Positions 23,847-31,532 of a stretch of 39,016 bases of DNA are shown piece after piece. The position numbers and the translations under genes are program-made. Numbering within the stretch: the stretch's first letter is position 1; the number at the start of each line of letters is the position of its first letter. The stretch is taken from positions 1-39,016 of the forward strand of contig JAGPDT010000028.1 of the NCBI GenBank assembly GCA_018057455.1, read 5' to 3'. The DNA is from Flavobacteriales bacterium (GTDB taxonomy: Bacteria > Bacteroidota > Bacteroidia > Flavobacteriales_F > PHOS-HE28). A model generated the notes under the pieces. The model was not told the DNA's origin. It was given only the letters and a program-made list of their open reading frames with translations, and ran no database searches.

Positions 23847-24430
23847 TGTACGACAAGCTTCCACGATCGTTCTATGACCGTGCCGATGTGGTGCGCATTG
23901 CCCGCGAGCTGCTCGGCATGGTGCTCGCCACCAAGTTCCACGGCCGGACCACGGCCGGGATCATCACCGAGACCGAAGCCTACAACGGTGCAACGGACCG
24001 TGCCTCCCATGCCCACGGCGGCAAAGTGACCCCGCGCAACCGCATCATGTACGGTGGACCGGGACATGCCTACGTCTATCTCTGTTACGGCATCCACCAC
24101 CTCTTCAACGTGGTGACCAACGGGCCGGGCGTGGCGCACGCCGTGCTCATCCGTGCCATCCATCCGTTGGAAGGCAAGGACCTGATGCTCCGGCGCAGAA
24201 AGACCAAGCTCCTTTCAACCTCCGGCCCGGGCATGCTCACCCAGGCGCTGGGCATCCGCACCCGGCACAACGGCACCGACCTGCTCAACGGGCCCATCTG
24301 GCTCGAGGACCGCGGGTACATCATCCCCGCACACGCCATCATCACCGGCCCGCGGATCGGCGTGGACTATGCCGGTGCCGATGCGCTGCTCCCCTACCGT
24401 TTCCATTTTGATCCGCTCTGTTTGCCATGA
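23846..24430 (+). CDS. 3-methyladenine DNA glycosylase (AAG/MPG type)
   Basis: A base-excision repair enzyme that removes alkylated purines. The protein is 194 residues from the ATG at 23846, which overlaps the recQ stop. Family motifs are FYDRADVVRIARELLG, ITETEAYNGATDRASHA (the catalytic Glu region), RNRIMYGGPGHAYVYLCYG, HHLFNVVTN and AVLIRAIHPLEG, then GPGMLTQALGI. It overlaps fmt by four bases (ATGA). The run recQ-mpg-fmt thus looks like one operon, with two DNA-repair genes upstream of a translation-initiation gene. Confidence 0.96.
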   Translation: MYDKLPRSFYDRADVVRIARELLGMVLATKFHGRTTAGIITETEAYNGATDRASHAHGGKVTPRNRIMYGGPGHAYVYLCYGIHHLFNVVTNGPGVAHAVLIRAIHPLEGKDLMLRRRKTKLLSTSGPGMLTQALGIRTRHNGTDLLNGPIWLEDRGYIIPAHAIITGPRIGVDYAGADALLPYRFHFDPLCLP

Positions 24431-25383
24431 ACCATCGCATCCTCTTCATGGGCACACCGCCTTTCGCCGTGGCCTCGCTCAATGCCCTCATCAACGCCAA
24501 CATGAACGTGGTGGGCGTGGTGACCGCTCCGGACCGCCCGGCCGGACGCGGGCGCCAATTGCGCATGAGCGCCGTGAAACAGCGCGCACAGGAACTCGGG
24601 CTGCCCGTGCTGCAACCCGCCAACCTCAAGGACCCCGGCTTCCATGCACAGCTCGACCAGCTCGATGCTTCCTTATATATAGTGGTCGCCTTCCGCATGC
24701 TGCCCGCCCTGGTTTGGGACAGGCCCGTGCACGGTACCGTGAACCTGCATGCCTCCCTGCTGCCCAACTACCGCGGCGCCGCGCCGATCAACTGGGCCAT
24801 CATCAACGGCGAAACACGCACCGGCGTCACCACCTTCCACATCAACGAGCGCATCGACACCGGCGACATCCTGCTGCGCGAAGCCGTGGACATACGACCG
24901 GACGACACCGTTGGCAGCCTGCACGACCGCCTGATGGACATCGGCGCGGAGCTGCTGGTGCGCACCGCCAAGAACCTCTTCGACGGCACGGCCACGCCCA
25001 TCCCGCAACACGACTACGTGGGCGACGACCGCAAGGAAGCACCCAAGCTCACCCCGGCGAACTGCCGCATCAACTGGAACATGGACGCGCAACGCGTGCA
25101 CGACCACATCCGCGGCCTATCGCCCGCGCCCGGCGCATGGACGGTTTGGCAGGCCCAAGGCCAACCCGGGCGGCAATTGAAAGTGCTGGGCGCTCGTCCG
25201 GTGCATGCGCACGTTGAGAGGTCCGCACCAGGCAACGTGACCTGCGCAGGCGACCAGCTCTTGGTGCAATGCGCCACCGGCACCATTGAACTACTGCACC
25301 TGCAGATGCAGGACAAGCGCCCCATGGATGCCGCTTCCTTTCTGCGCGGCATGCAACAACGGCCTGCGGTCATCCTGGTTTGA
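24427..25383 (+). CDS. fmt: Methionyl-tRNA formyltransferase
   Basis: Transfers a formyl group from 10-formyl-tetrahydrofolate to the initiator Met-tRNA. The protein is 318 residues. It begins [19 protein letters not shown] and has [13 protein letters not shown], the folate-site segment [20 protein letters not shown] and [11 protein letters not shown]. The C-terminal OB-fold (about 205-318) includes [12 protein letters not shown] and the usual KVLGARPV. Length and domains are normal. The ATG overlaps the stop of the glycosylase gene. A perfect palindrome (25394-25407) follows the stop but has no T run. Confidence 0.97.
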   Translation: MNHRILFMGTPPFAVASLNALINANMNVVGVVTAPDRPAGRGRQLRMSAVKQRAQELGLPVLQPANLKDPGFHAQLDQLDASLYIVVAFRMLPALVWDRPVHGTVNLHASLLPNYRGAAPINWAIINGETRTGVTTFHINERIDTGDILLREAVDIRPDDTVGSLHDRLMDIGAELLVRTAKNLFDGTATPIPQHDYVGDDRKEAPKLTPANCRINWNMDAQRVHDHIRGLSPAPGAWTVWQAQGQPGRQLKVLGARPVHAHVERSAPGNVTCAGDQLLVQCATGTIELLHLQMQDKRPMDAASFLRGMQQRPAVILV

Positions 25384-25459
25384 ACGCATCCCCCATGGCC
25401 GGCCATGCCAGCGGCCGCAATCCGCATCCAAGGCCGAACTGCACCGGCGCATTGGGCTG

Positions 25460-25496
25460 AAACCCTTGGTATCAGGGCGATTGCTGGCTACTTATG
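25460..25496 (+). promoter_or_regulatory. Upstream promoter copy for HU
   Basis: TTG at 25466-25468 and TACTTATG at 25489-25496 give a -33/-7 pair with one mismatch from the Bacteroidota consensus. The -33 part sits in AAACCCTTGGTATCAGGGC, which recurs almost unchanged 81 bases downstream, so this looks like a duplicated promoter. The CCCT and AGGG ends also form a short inverted repeat that could be an operator. Confidence 0.4.
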
Positions 25497-25540
25497 AACA
25501 AACCCCTCCATTTATCAACATTTCCCGGAGGGACCGCCGC

Positions 25541-25576
25541 AAACCCTTGACAGCAGGGCATCCGCGGATACATTTG
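25541..25576 (+). promoter_or_regulatory. Main promoter of the HU gene
   Basis: TTG at 25547-25549 and TACATTTG at 25569-25576 are separated by 19 bases. This is a good match to the Bacteroidota promoter (TTTG at -33, TAnnTTTG at -7). The predicted start near 25583 gives a leader of about 33 bases before the ATG at 25616. The -33 is embedded in AAACCCTTGACAGCAGGGC, repeated upstream. Confidence 0.65.
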
Positions 25577-25615
25577 CCTGTGTCCTCAAACAAACACCAT
25601 AAACCAACGCAGAAC

Positions 25616-25894
25616 ATGGGACTGAACAAAGCAGAACTGATCGAATCCATCGCCGCTGAGGCGAAGATCTCCAAGGCTGACGCCAAGCGTGCCCTGGACG
25701 CCTTCGTGAACAACACCACGAAGGCCCTGAAAAAAGGTGACCGCGTGGCCCTCGTTGGCTTCGGCACCTTCAGCATCACCAAGCGTGCCGCCCGCAAAGG
25801 ACGCAACCCCCAAACCGGCAAAGAGATCAAGATCGCTGCCAAGAAAGTGGTGAAGTTCAAGGCCGGTGCGGACCTGAGCAAGAAAGTGAAGTAA
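25616..25894 (+). CDS. DNA-binding protein HU
   Basis: A small dimeric nucleoid protein that bends DNA. It has 92 residues starting [16 protein letters not shown]. The conserved [18 protein letters not shown] segment leads into the DNA-contacting arm ([11 protein letters not shown]), and the last helix is [13 protein letters not shown] consensus promoter lies upstream and a strong terminator follows at 25912-25945, so it is monocistronic and probably highly expressed. The symbol (hup or similar) is left open because the paralog cannot be told. Confidence 0.97.
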   Translation: MGLNKAELIESIAAEAKISKADAKRALDAFVNNTTKALKKGDRVALVGFGTFSITKRAARKGRNPQTGKEIKIAAKKVVKFKAGADLSKKVK

Positions 25895-25911
25895 GCACAA
25901 CGCCATACGGG

Positions 25912-25945
25912 AAGGTCCTCCACGCATGGGGGACCTTTTCTTTTG
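25912..25945 (+). terminator. Intrinsic terminator after HU
   Basis: AAGGTCC (25912-25918) and GGACCTT (25931-25937) form a stem that continues with CC/GG pairs around a short loop. A T-rich tail (TTTTCTTTT) follows. It lies 18 bases past the HU stop codon. Confidence 0.9.
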
Positions 25946-25962
25946 TACCCGATCCATCCATC

Positions 25963-26643
25963 ATGGCAACCAACGCGGAACGATACGCCCAGCTCGCCCC
26001 CTTCATCACCGACCACAAGCGCGCGCTCTTCGACCGCATTGCGCCCCAACGCACGCGCCACATCACCGTGGTACTGGAGGACATCTACCAGCCGCACAAC
26101 GCCAGTGCCGTGGTACGCACCGCCGACCTGGTGGGCGTGCAGGACATCCACATCATAGAGAACCGGAACAAGTACACGGTGAACCCGGACGTCACCCTGG
26201 GATCCTCGAAGTGGATCGACATGGTGCGCTACCGCGAGGCCGGCGCCGACAACTCCGGCCGCTGCATGGCGTCGCTCAAAGAAAAGGGATACCTCCTGGT
26301 GGCCACATCACCGCGCGCGGACAACGTGACCCCGGAGGACATTCCCTTGGACCGGCCGTTGGCCTTCTGTTTCGGAACGGAGCTCACGGGCCTGGGCGAC
26401 GGGATGATGAAGCAGGCCGATATACTCCTTCGCATTCCCATGCACGGCTTCACCGAGAGCTTCAACATCTCGGTGTCCGCCGCCATCGTGCTCTATACCG
26501 TGATGCAGCGTTTGCGCAACAGCGACGCACCATGGCGCCTTGCGCCGGAGGAGATCGATGCATTGAAGCTTTCATGGGCGCGCAAGACCGTGCACTCCGC
26601 CAAGCAGATCGAAGCACGCTTGGACGCTGGGGCGGAGCAGTGA
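25963..26643 (+). CDS. trmH: SpoU/TrmH family RNA 2'-O-methyltransferase
   Basis: A SPOUT-fold enzyme that methylates the 2'-O of ribose in tRNA (TrmH acts on G18) or rRNA, using SAM. The protein is 226 residues. The three family motifs are NASAVVRTADLVGV, LAFCFGTELTGLGDG and RIPMHGFTESFNISVSAAI. The extra N-terminal helix and C-terminal WRLAPEEIDALKLSWARKTV fit the TrmH group more than the RlmB group. It is separated from HU by the terminator, so it has its own promoter. Confidence 0.9.
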   Translation: MATNAERYAQLAPFITDHKRALFDRIAPQRTRHITVVLEDIYQPHNASAVVRTADLVGVQDIHIIENRNKYTVNPDVTLGSSKWIDMVRYREAGADNSGRCMASLKEKGYLLVATSPRADNVTPEDIPLDRPLAFCFGTELTGLGDGMMKQADILLRIPMHGFTESFNISVSAAIVLYTVMQRLRNSDAPWRLAPEEIDALKLSWARKTVHSAKQIEARLDAGAEQ

Positions 26644-27011
26644 TCTTCAACACCGCGGTCTTCGCATCGGCATGCACTTCCACCATTGAGGCACCGCTTC
26701 AACCATGGCTTGGATGCGCGTTGGACCGTTCACGAAGCGGCACGTTCCATCCGTTGAAGCATGCACACCAGAACTTTTCCTTGTGATCGGGCAACATGCG
26801 CACAGCACATGGAAACACCCCGCACACCGCACGCATGCGATCGCACAAGGCATTGAATTCTTCCAGCAGCAGCGCGGCTTTCAACGCATGTGCACGATAG
26901 GCGACAACCGGCGCCACATGCATGTTGCCCGATGAAATGCGCCAAGGTTCTCAACACCTGTACGTGGAGAAATGAAACCATGCCACACCACATCGCGTTA
27001 CAGCACGCCGA
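26644..27011. other. Gene-free stretch
   Basis: About 370 bases between the SpoU gene and the bTHX-like gene. Short Cys-rich frames on the minus strand (for example 26699-26923) are interrupted and look like chance open frames. No tRNA, hairpin array or repeat was found. I see nothing in it that I can support. Confidence 0.5.
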
Positions 27012-27019
27012 TAGATTTG
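27012..27019 (+). promoter_or_regulatory. -7 box (TAGATTTG) for the bTHX-like gene
   Basis: TAGATTTG matches TAnnTTTG exactly, 25 bases before the ATG at 27045, giving a leader of roughly 19 bases. A -33 TTTG is not clear. Confidence 0.5.
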
Positions 27020-27044
27020 GCACAAATCCTAAACACTCCAGACA

Positions 27045-27290
27045 ATGGGTAAAGGTGATATGAAGACGAAGAAAGGCAAGCGTACCGCCGGCAGCAAAGG
27101 CAAGGCCCGTCCTGCCAAGCGCACGGTAGCCACTGCCAAGAAGGCCGCCGCCAAGAAGGCTGCGCCGAAGAAGAAGGCCGCTGCCAAGAAGGCCGCGCCG
27201 AAGAAGAAGGCTGCCGCCAAGAAGGCTGCCGCCAAGAAGGCTGCGCCGAAGAAGGCCGCCGCCAAGAAGGCTGTTGCCAAGAAGAAGTAA
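27045..27290 (+). CDS. bTHX-like ribosomal protein with long Ala/Lys repeat tail
   Basis: The first 25 residues, MGKGDMKTKKGKRTAGSKGK then ARPAK, resemble the small 30S protein bTHX (Thx) of Bacteroidota, which starts MGKGD-KTK-GK and is normally about 25-40 residues. The remaining 56 residues are a repeat of AAKK, APKKK and AAAKK units like the C-terminal tail of histone H1 and some bacterial nucleoid proteins. The total is 81 residues, almost entirely Lys/Ala/Pro. The N-terminus suggests ribosome binding; the tail suggests RNA or DNA binding. Slippage within the repeat can easily change its length. A promoter -7 box precedes it and a strong terminator follows. Confidence 0.85.
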   Translation: MGKGDMKTKKGKRTAGSKGKARPAKRTVATAKKAAAKKAAPKKKAAAKKAAPKKKAAAKKAAAKKAAPKKAAAKKAVAKKK

Positions 27291-27313
27291 GCGTCTTGTC
27301 CGCTACAGAAGCA

Positions 27314-27339
27314 AAGACCCCCGAGAGATCGGGGGTCTT
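27314..27339. terminator. Bidirectional terminator between the bTHX-like gene and pdxH
   Basis: AAGACCCCCGA (27314-27324) and TCGGGGGTCTT (27329-27339) form a perfect 11-bp stem with a 4-base loop. It lies between two converging genes, and the terminal T/A bases allow it to serve both strands, although the T runs are short. Confidence 0.88.
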
Positions 27340-27363
27340 CTGCATTTGGGCCCTGCCACGTGT

Positions 27364-28008
27364 TCACGGCTGCAGGCGCATGCGTTGCCAGCTTCCATCC
27401 CCGAAGCGCTCATAGGCCAAGCGGTCGTGCAAGCGGTTCGCACGGCCTTGCCACAGTTCAATGCGCACGGGCCGCACCAACAGTCCTCCCCAATGATCGG
27501 GCCGCGGCACCTCCATTCCTTCGAAGCGCTCGCTCCACCGCTTGAAGCGTTCCTCGATCGCCGACCGGTCCTCCACCATGCGGCTTTGATCGCTGCACCA
27601 GGCACCGACCCTGCTTTCACGCGGGCGGCTTGCGAAGTAGGCATCGCTCTCCTCCACGGGCAACCGCTCCGCCCTTCCCTCCACGCGCACCTGCCGCTCC
27701 AAGGTGGGCCAATGGAACAAGAGCGAGGCCCGTGGATCACGTTCCAGGTCCATGGCCTTGCGGCTGTTGTAGTTGGTGAAGAACGAGAAGCCGCGCCCGT
27801 CCACTTGCCGCAACAACACCACGCGGCTGCTCAGGCTCAGGCTGCCCACGGTGGACAGCACCATGGCATTGTGGTCCGGCAGGCCTTGCTGTTGCGCTTC
27901 ATCCAGCCACGCCATGAAGAGGCGCACCGGGTCCATGCCCGCTTCGCCTTCGTCCAAGGAGGTCTTCACATAATCAGTGCGCGTTGATACGGTCCGTTCT
28001 TCCGCCAT
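27364..28008 (-). CDS. pdxH: Pyridoxamine 5'-phosphate oxidase
   Basis: An FMN enzyme that oxidises pyridoxine or pyridoxamine phosphate to pyridoxal 5'-phosphate, the cofactor of the aminotransferases in this window. The protein is 214 residues from the ATG at 28008 (MAEERTVSTRTDYVKTSLDE). Motifs are NAMVLSTVGSLSLSSRVVLL, FFTNYNSRKAMDLERDP, LLFHWPTLERQVRVEGRAER, SDAYFASRPRESRVGAWCSD and RIELWQGRANRLHDRL, ending with RMRLQP. The longer open frame upstream is shadow of yqgE. The gene is divergent from yqgE with 82 bases between the starts. Confidence 0.97.
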   Translation of the reverse strand: MAEERTVSTRTDYVKTSLDEGEAGMDPVRLFMAWLDEAQQQGLPDHNAMVLSTVGSLSLSSRVVLLRQVDGRGFSFFTNYNSRKAMDLERDPRASLLFHWPTLERQVRVEGRAERLPVEESDAYFASRPRESRVGAWCSDQSRMVEDRSAIEERFKRWSERFEGMEVPRPDHWGGLLVRPVRIELWQGRANRLHDRLAYERFGDGSWQRMRLQP

Positions 28009-28090
28009 GTCCTGGTTGGTTCGATGGGCCGAAGTTACCGGTGCACAAGGCAACCTCATGATCTGATCCGCTATCTTTAAGCCATTCGCC

Positions 28091-28678
28091 ATGGCCCTCG
28101 ACCCGCTTGAATTCGATCCGCCCAACCCCATGCCACCGCAACAAGGCACCTTGTTGGTGAGCGGCCCCTTCCTGCCCGATCCGTATTTCCGCCGCACCGT
28201 GGTGCTGTTGTGCATGCACGATGAACAGGGCAGTTTCGGCCTGGTGCTCAACCGGCCCACGGGCATGGGCGTGGACAACCTGATGGACGATATGCCCAAG
28301 CTGTCCTCACCGGTGGGCATCGGCGGGCCGGTGCAAAGCGGCAACTTGTTCTTCCTGCACACCTTGGGAACACGGATCGAGGGATCGTTGCACGTGCTGG
28401 ACGATGTGTACATGGGCGGCGATTACGAGCAACTGCGGGCGATCCTCACCAATGCGCCCAGCCTGGCCCGCCATGTGCGCTTCTTCGTGGGCTACAGCGG
28501 TTGGGGCGAGGACCAACTGCACAACGAGGTCCGGCAGCGCTCCTGGTTGATCCACCCGGCCAACAAGCAGGCCGTGATGCTGGACCGCCCCGCCAGCCTA
28601 TGGGCCGATACCCTCCGTGCGATGGGGCCGGCCTATGCGCCGCTCGCCAACTTCCCCGAGGACCCGTCGCTCAATTAA
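28091..28678 (+). CDS. yqgE: YqgE/AlgH family protein (UPF0301)
   Basis: A widespread protein of uncertain role; AlgH was linked to alginate regulation in Pseudomonas. The protein is 195 residues. Signature segments are QGTLLVSGPFLPDPYFRRTV, GSFGLVLNRPTG, IGGPVQSGNLFFLH and VRFFVGYSGWGEDQLHNE. It is divergent from pdxH. Its stop overlaps the stop of the convergent aminotransferase gene by four bases. Confidence 0.95.
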   Translation: MALDPLEFDPPNPMPPQQGTLLVSGPFLPDPYFRRTVVLLCMHDEQGSFGLVLNRPTGMGVDNLMDDMPKLSSPVGIGGPVQSGNLFFLHTLGTRIEGSLHVLDDVYMGGDYEQLRAILTNAPSLARHVRFFVGYSGWGEDQLHNEVRQRSWLIHPANKQAVMLDRPASLWADTLRAMGPAYAPLANFPEDPSLN

Positions 28679-29511
28679 CGCAGCACCTTTTCCACCAGCA
28701 GGTCCTGCAGGCGCAAGGCCATCCGGTGGCCGTACCGCTTGGTGCGGTAGGTGCCCACCCACTGCACGCCGGTGGCCGCGTTGGTGAAGAACAGCTCGTC
28801 CGCAACGAGCAGGTTCTGCGGGTTCAGGGAGCTTTCATACACCTTGATCTTGTTCTCCAGTGCGATGTTGATCACCTGCATGCGCATGATGCCACCGATG
28901 CAACCGTCGCTCAACGGTGGCGTGTACAGTACGCCGTTGCTCACGATGAACAGGTTGCCCGAACTGCTTTCGATGATGTTGCCGCGGTCGTTCTGCAACA
29001 GGCAGTTGTCCAGGTGCTGCTCAATGCTCCACAGGCTGGCCATGACATTGAGTTGCGCACCCAGGGCCTTGTGCACCGAGAGCATGTTCACCGGTTTGCG
29101 CATCACGGGATACAGGTCCACCGTGAACCCGCGATCGTTCAGGATGAAGTTGCCGTGCTCCACGGTGAAGAGCTCCAGGGCGTAGGCTCCTTTGTTGTGG
29201 GCAGGCCGGTAGTATCCGGGCGAATCACGGTACACGGTGAGGCGGCACCGCGCGGCTTGCAGTCCGTTGCGTTCCAGCAGCTCACCGATCGCTTGCCGCA
29301 ACCGGTCCAGGCCCAACCCTTCGGGCATGTCGATCCGCAACGCACGCAGCCCTTCGGTGAGCCGCGCCCTATGGGCATCAAGGAAGCATGCCCGCCCCTT
29401 GACGACCCGGATCGTTTCAAACAGCCCGTCGCCGAAGTGGAAGGCGCGGTTGTTCATGGGCAGCACCGGCCCATCGGCCGGGAAATACGTTCCGTTGTGG
29501 TTCACTTGCAT
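28675..29511 (-). CDS. Class IV PLP aminotransferase
   Basis: A fold-type IV PLP enzyme of 278 residues from the ATG at 29511 (MQVNHNGTYFPADGPVLP). Relatives include branched-chain aminotransferase, D-amino acid aminotransferase and 4-amino-4-deoxychorismate lyase (PabC). Features are NRAFHFGDGLFETIRVVKG, the probable PLP lysine in SVHKALGAQLNVMA, ESSSGNLFIVSNGVLYTPPL and GIMRMQVINIA. The substrate cannot be fixed by eye. PabC is a reasonable guess because of the length, and a separate ilvE is present. It overlaps the GmhB-type gene by 10 bases, so the rhomboid-phosphatase-aminotransferase run is an operon. Confidence 0.93.
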   Translation of the reverse strand: MQVNHNGTYFPADGPVLPMNNRAFHFGDGLFETIRVVKGRACFLDAHRARLTEGLRALRIDMPEGLGLDRLRQAIGELLERNGLQAARCRLTVYRDSPGYYRPAHNKGAYALELFTVEHGNFILNDRGFTVDLYPVMRKPVNMLSVHKALGAQLNVMASLWSIEQHLDNCLLQNDRGNIIESSSGNLFIVSNGVLYTPPLSDGCIGGIMRMQVINIALENKIKVYESSLNPQNLLVADELFFTNAATGVQWVGTYRTKRYGHRMALRLQDLLVEKVLR

Positions 29512-30008
29512 CCGATCATTCCTTCGTTTTCCAAGGTGCCCAACAACGATGAATTGGCCTCCACCAGCACGCCACGGATCCCGGCCGCATGGGCTGCATC
29601 CACATCCCGTTGGCGGTCGCCCACCATCAACGATCGGGCGGGGTCGATGCCGAACCGGGCCACGGCGCGCTCCAGCAGCAGGCTGCCGGGCTTGCGGCAC
29701 AGGCAACGGCCTTGGCTCGGGTGATGGGGACAGTAGTAGATGCCATCGACATCGGTGCCTTGCACGGCCAGTTGCCCGTGCAGGTGGACATGAAGCCGTT
29801 CCACATCGGCGTGGCCGTAGAGGCCCAGGCCGATGCCGCTCTGGTTGGTGACCACCACCACCACCATGCCTGCGGCGTGTGCGGCCTTCACCGCAACGGC
29901 CACGTCCGGCAGCACTTCAAAGTCCTCCAACCGCCAGGTATGTTCACCGCGTTCGCGGTTGACAACACCGTCGCGGTCCAGGAAAAGCGCGGGGTTGGCC
30001 TTGTCCAT
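29502..30008 (-). CDS. gmhB: HAD-IIIA phosphatase, GmhB type
   Basis: A HAD phosphatase of 168 residues. The GmhB family removes the 1-phosphate of D-glycero-D-manno-heptose 1,7-bisphosphate in LPS core synthesis; relatives act on histidinol phosphate. The nucleophile motif is ALFLDRDGVVN (D11, D13), motif II VVVTNQSGIG, and the zinc loop YYCPHHPSQGRCLCRKPG (C93, H95, C102, C104). Motif IV is SLMVGDRQRDVDAA. The zinc loop and length fit GmhB better than HisB. It starts one base after the rhomboid stop and overlaps the aminotransferase. Confidence 0.9.
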   Translation of the reverse strand: MDKANPALFLDRDGVVNRERGEHTWRLEDFEVLPDVAVAVKAAHAAGMVVVVVTNQSGIGLGLYGHADVERLHVHLHGQLAVQGTDVDGIYYCPHHPSQGRCLCRKPGSLLLERAVARFGIDPARSLMVGDRQRDVDAAHAAGIRGVLVEANSSLLGTLENEGMIGCK

Positions 30009-30009
30009 A

Positions 30010-30621
30010 TCAGAAGCCCATGGTGCTGAAGAAGTGGGGGACGGAGGCGGGATCGATCAGTGCCGTGAACGCAATGCCGAACAAAGCGCCGAAATAGTGG
30101 GCATCATGCGCGATGCCATCCCTGCCGCGTTTGCTCATGTACCACTCATAGGCGAGGTACAGCGCGCCGAAGATCCATGCAGACAAGGGGATGGGCAGGA
30201 AGATCAGCATCAGCTTGGTATCGGGATGCAGCAGGATGAAGGCGAACACCACCGCCGAGGTGGCGCCCGATGCACCCACGGCGCGATAGGCCGGATCATG
30301 CCGGTGCTTGTAGTAGCCCGGCAGTGAACTGAGCACGATGCCGCCCAGGTAGAGCAACAGGTAGGCCAGCCAGCCTTGCCCGCCGAGCAGCTCGCCGAAT
30401 GCCTGCTCCACCGCGGTGCCGAACATCCAGAGCACGTACATGTTCACCAGCAGGTGCATGATGCTGCCGTGCACAAAGCCGTGGGAGAGGAAGCGGAACC
30501 AATCCCTGCGCGCCTGGATCACGAAGGGTTGGAACAACAGGTTCTCGAACAAGGTGCTGTTCCTCAGTGCAGCCATGGATACCAGCACGGTGAGGGCAAT
30601 GATGACCAAGGTGATGGACAT
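30010..30621 (-). CDS. Rhomboid family intramembrane serine protease
   Basis: A membrane protease of 203 residues with about six helices. The catalytic Ser is in GASGATSAVV (S118) and the catalytic His in HDAHYFGALFG (H175). The HxxxN motif HLLVNMYVLW is present in helix 2 (H56, N60). FRFLSHGFVHGSIMH is a conserved loop. The substrate is unknown. It is the first gene of a three-gene minus-strand operon. The 178 bases upstream show nothing but a weak TAACTTGC promoter-like word just before the ATG. Confidence 0.94.
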   Translation of the reverse strand: MSITLVIIALTVLVSMAALRNSTLFENLLFQPFVIQARRDWFRFLSHGFVHGSIMHLLVNMYVLWMFGTAVEQAFGELLGGQGWLAYLLLYLGGIVLSSLPGYYKHRHDPAYRAVGASGATSAVVFAFILLHPDTKLMLIFLPIPLSAWIFGALYLAYEWYMSKRGRDGIAHDAHYFGALFGIAFTALIDPASVPHFFSTMGF

Positions 30622-30799
30622 GGGCGCAAGTTAGCCCCGGACCGCATTGGCAAGCGGCTGCTGCAAGGGCCATCGGGGCCTATCCGTGGGGCCTGCCGGC
30701 TCGATCAAGCATGCACGGGAACCAAGGACCCGCGCGGGCTTTGCATCCGCAAGGCGACCGCGGGCCGATCGCCTTGGGCTGCATCTACCACGGCCGTGG

Positions 30800-31228
30800 T
30801 CAGTAGGTGTGGTCACGGATGATCCGCCAGCCTTGCGCCTCCTGCTGCCACAGCAAGCTGAAGCCCCCGGACAACGTATCGGAGGTGCGTAGCAAGTGCC
30901 ACCGGCCCGTGCACCAGGCATGTCCAGGTCCGGCGGACAACACTTCCAACCCATCGAATTCCAACCGGCCCATGGCCGCAGCATCGGGATAACGCGCCTG
31001 GTAGCGCTTCGTTACAAGAGCCTTGCCGCACGTACGGCCGGCGGCGCTGATGAAGCACACCTCTTCCGCGTAGGCCTCCATGAACCCGGGAATGTCCCCC
31101 GCATTCCATGCTTGTACCTGCCGGTCCATGGCCGTGCGCACCGCTTGCCCGGCCCCACTGCCCGGTGGCGAGCAGCCCCATAGAGGCCAGAAGGCCAGCA
31201 GGTACCAAGGGCTTCCGGACAGGCGCAT
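30800..31228 (-). CDS. Lipoprotein with SnoaL/DUF4440-like domain
   Basis: A protein of 142 residues from the ATG at 31228; five more codons are open upstream to 31243. The N-terminus (MRLSGSPWYLLAFWPLWGC) is a lipoprotein signal peptide with a lipobox LWGC. The mature part has the cone fold of NTF2-like/DUF4440 proteins: AMDRQVQAWNAGDIPGFMEA, EVCFISAAGRTCGKALVTKR, RLEFDGLEVL and GGFSLLWQQEAQGWRIIRDH. Enzymatic function in this family varies, and none can be assigned. It is a monocistronic gene upstream of the rhomboid operon. Confidence 0.88.
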   Translation of the reverse strand: MRLSGSPWYLLAFWPLWGCSPPGSGAGQAVRTAMDRQVQAWNAGDIPGFMEAYAEEVCFISAAGRTCGKALVTKRYQARYPDAAAMGRLEFDGLEVLSAGPGHAWCTGRWHLLRTSDTLSGGFSLLWQQEAQGWRIIRDHTY

Positions 31229-31302
31229 GGGCGATCGATCCAAATGGGCGGGTGCCGAAATTACAGGAGCGGACGCACCGGACGGGCCGGAATGGAACGA
31301 AA

Positions 31303-31328
31303 AGCCCTCCGGCAGCTGCCGGAGGGCT
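31303..31328 (-). terminator. Terminator of tRNA-Met
   Basis: A perfect 26-base palindrome (31303-31328), a GC-rich stem, with TTTT just after it in the minus-strand reading. It lies 14 bases past the 3' end of the tRNA gene. Confidence 0.88.
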
Positions 31329-31342
31329 GGTCCTTGCCTCTG

Positions 31343-31416
31343 TAGCGCGGGAGAGACTTGAACTCTCGACCTCAGGATTATGAATCCTGCGCTCTAACCA
31401 GCTGAGCTACCGCGCC
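31343..31416 (-). tRNA. tRNA-Met (CAT), elongator type
   Basis: A 74-base cloverleaf on the minus strand. The acceptor stem is GGCGCGG with CCGCGCT (a G-U pair at position 1-72). The D arm contains AGCTCAGCTGGTTAGAGC, the anticodon stem-loop is CAGGA-TTCATAA-TCCTG with anticodon CAT, and the T arm is GAGAG-TTCAAGT-CTCTC. CCA is not encoded. It pairs at 1-72, unlike initiator tRNA, so it is an elongator; a tRNA-Ile with lysidine-modified CAT is possible but less likely. Confidence 0.95.
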
Positions 31417-31532
31417 AATTCGGGCCGCGAATATAGTACGGTCGGCTTCCCGGCAAATTCCAAAATTCCGCTTGCGAGAAAAGCCCACCTGCTTACCTTT
31501 CCCGGCACCCCATCAGCTCCGCTCCGACCACC

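Noticed and set aside
25394-25407. Palindrome CATGGCCGGCCATG after fmt as a terminator
   Set aside because: No loop and no T run; may be a chance or restriction-type palindrome.
26462-26923. Cys-rich minus-strand frames in the 26.6-27.0 kb gap
   Set aside because: Interrupted by an in-frame stop and without a recognisable motif; likely chance open frames.
28501-29724. Long plus-strand frame across the yqgE end and aminotransferase gene (407 residues)
   Set aside because: It is antisense to a well supported class IV aminotransferase and shows the same His/Gln/Val-rich composition as other shadows.
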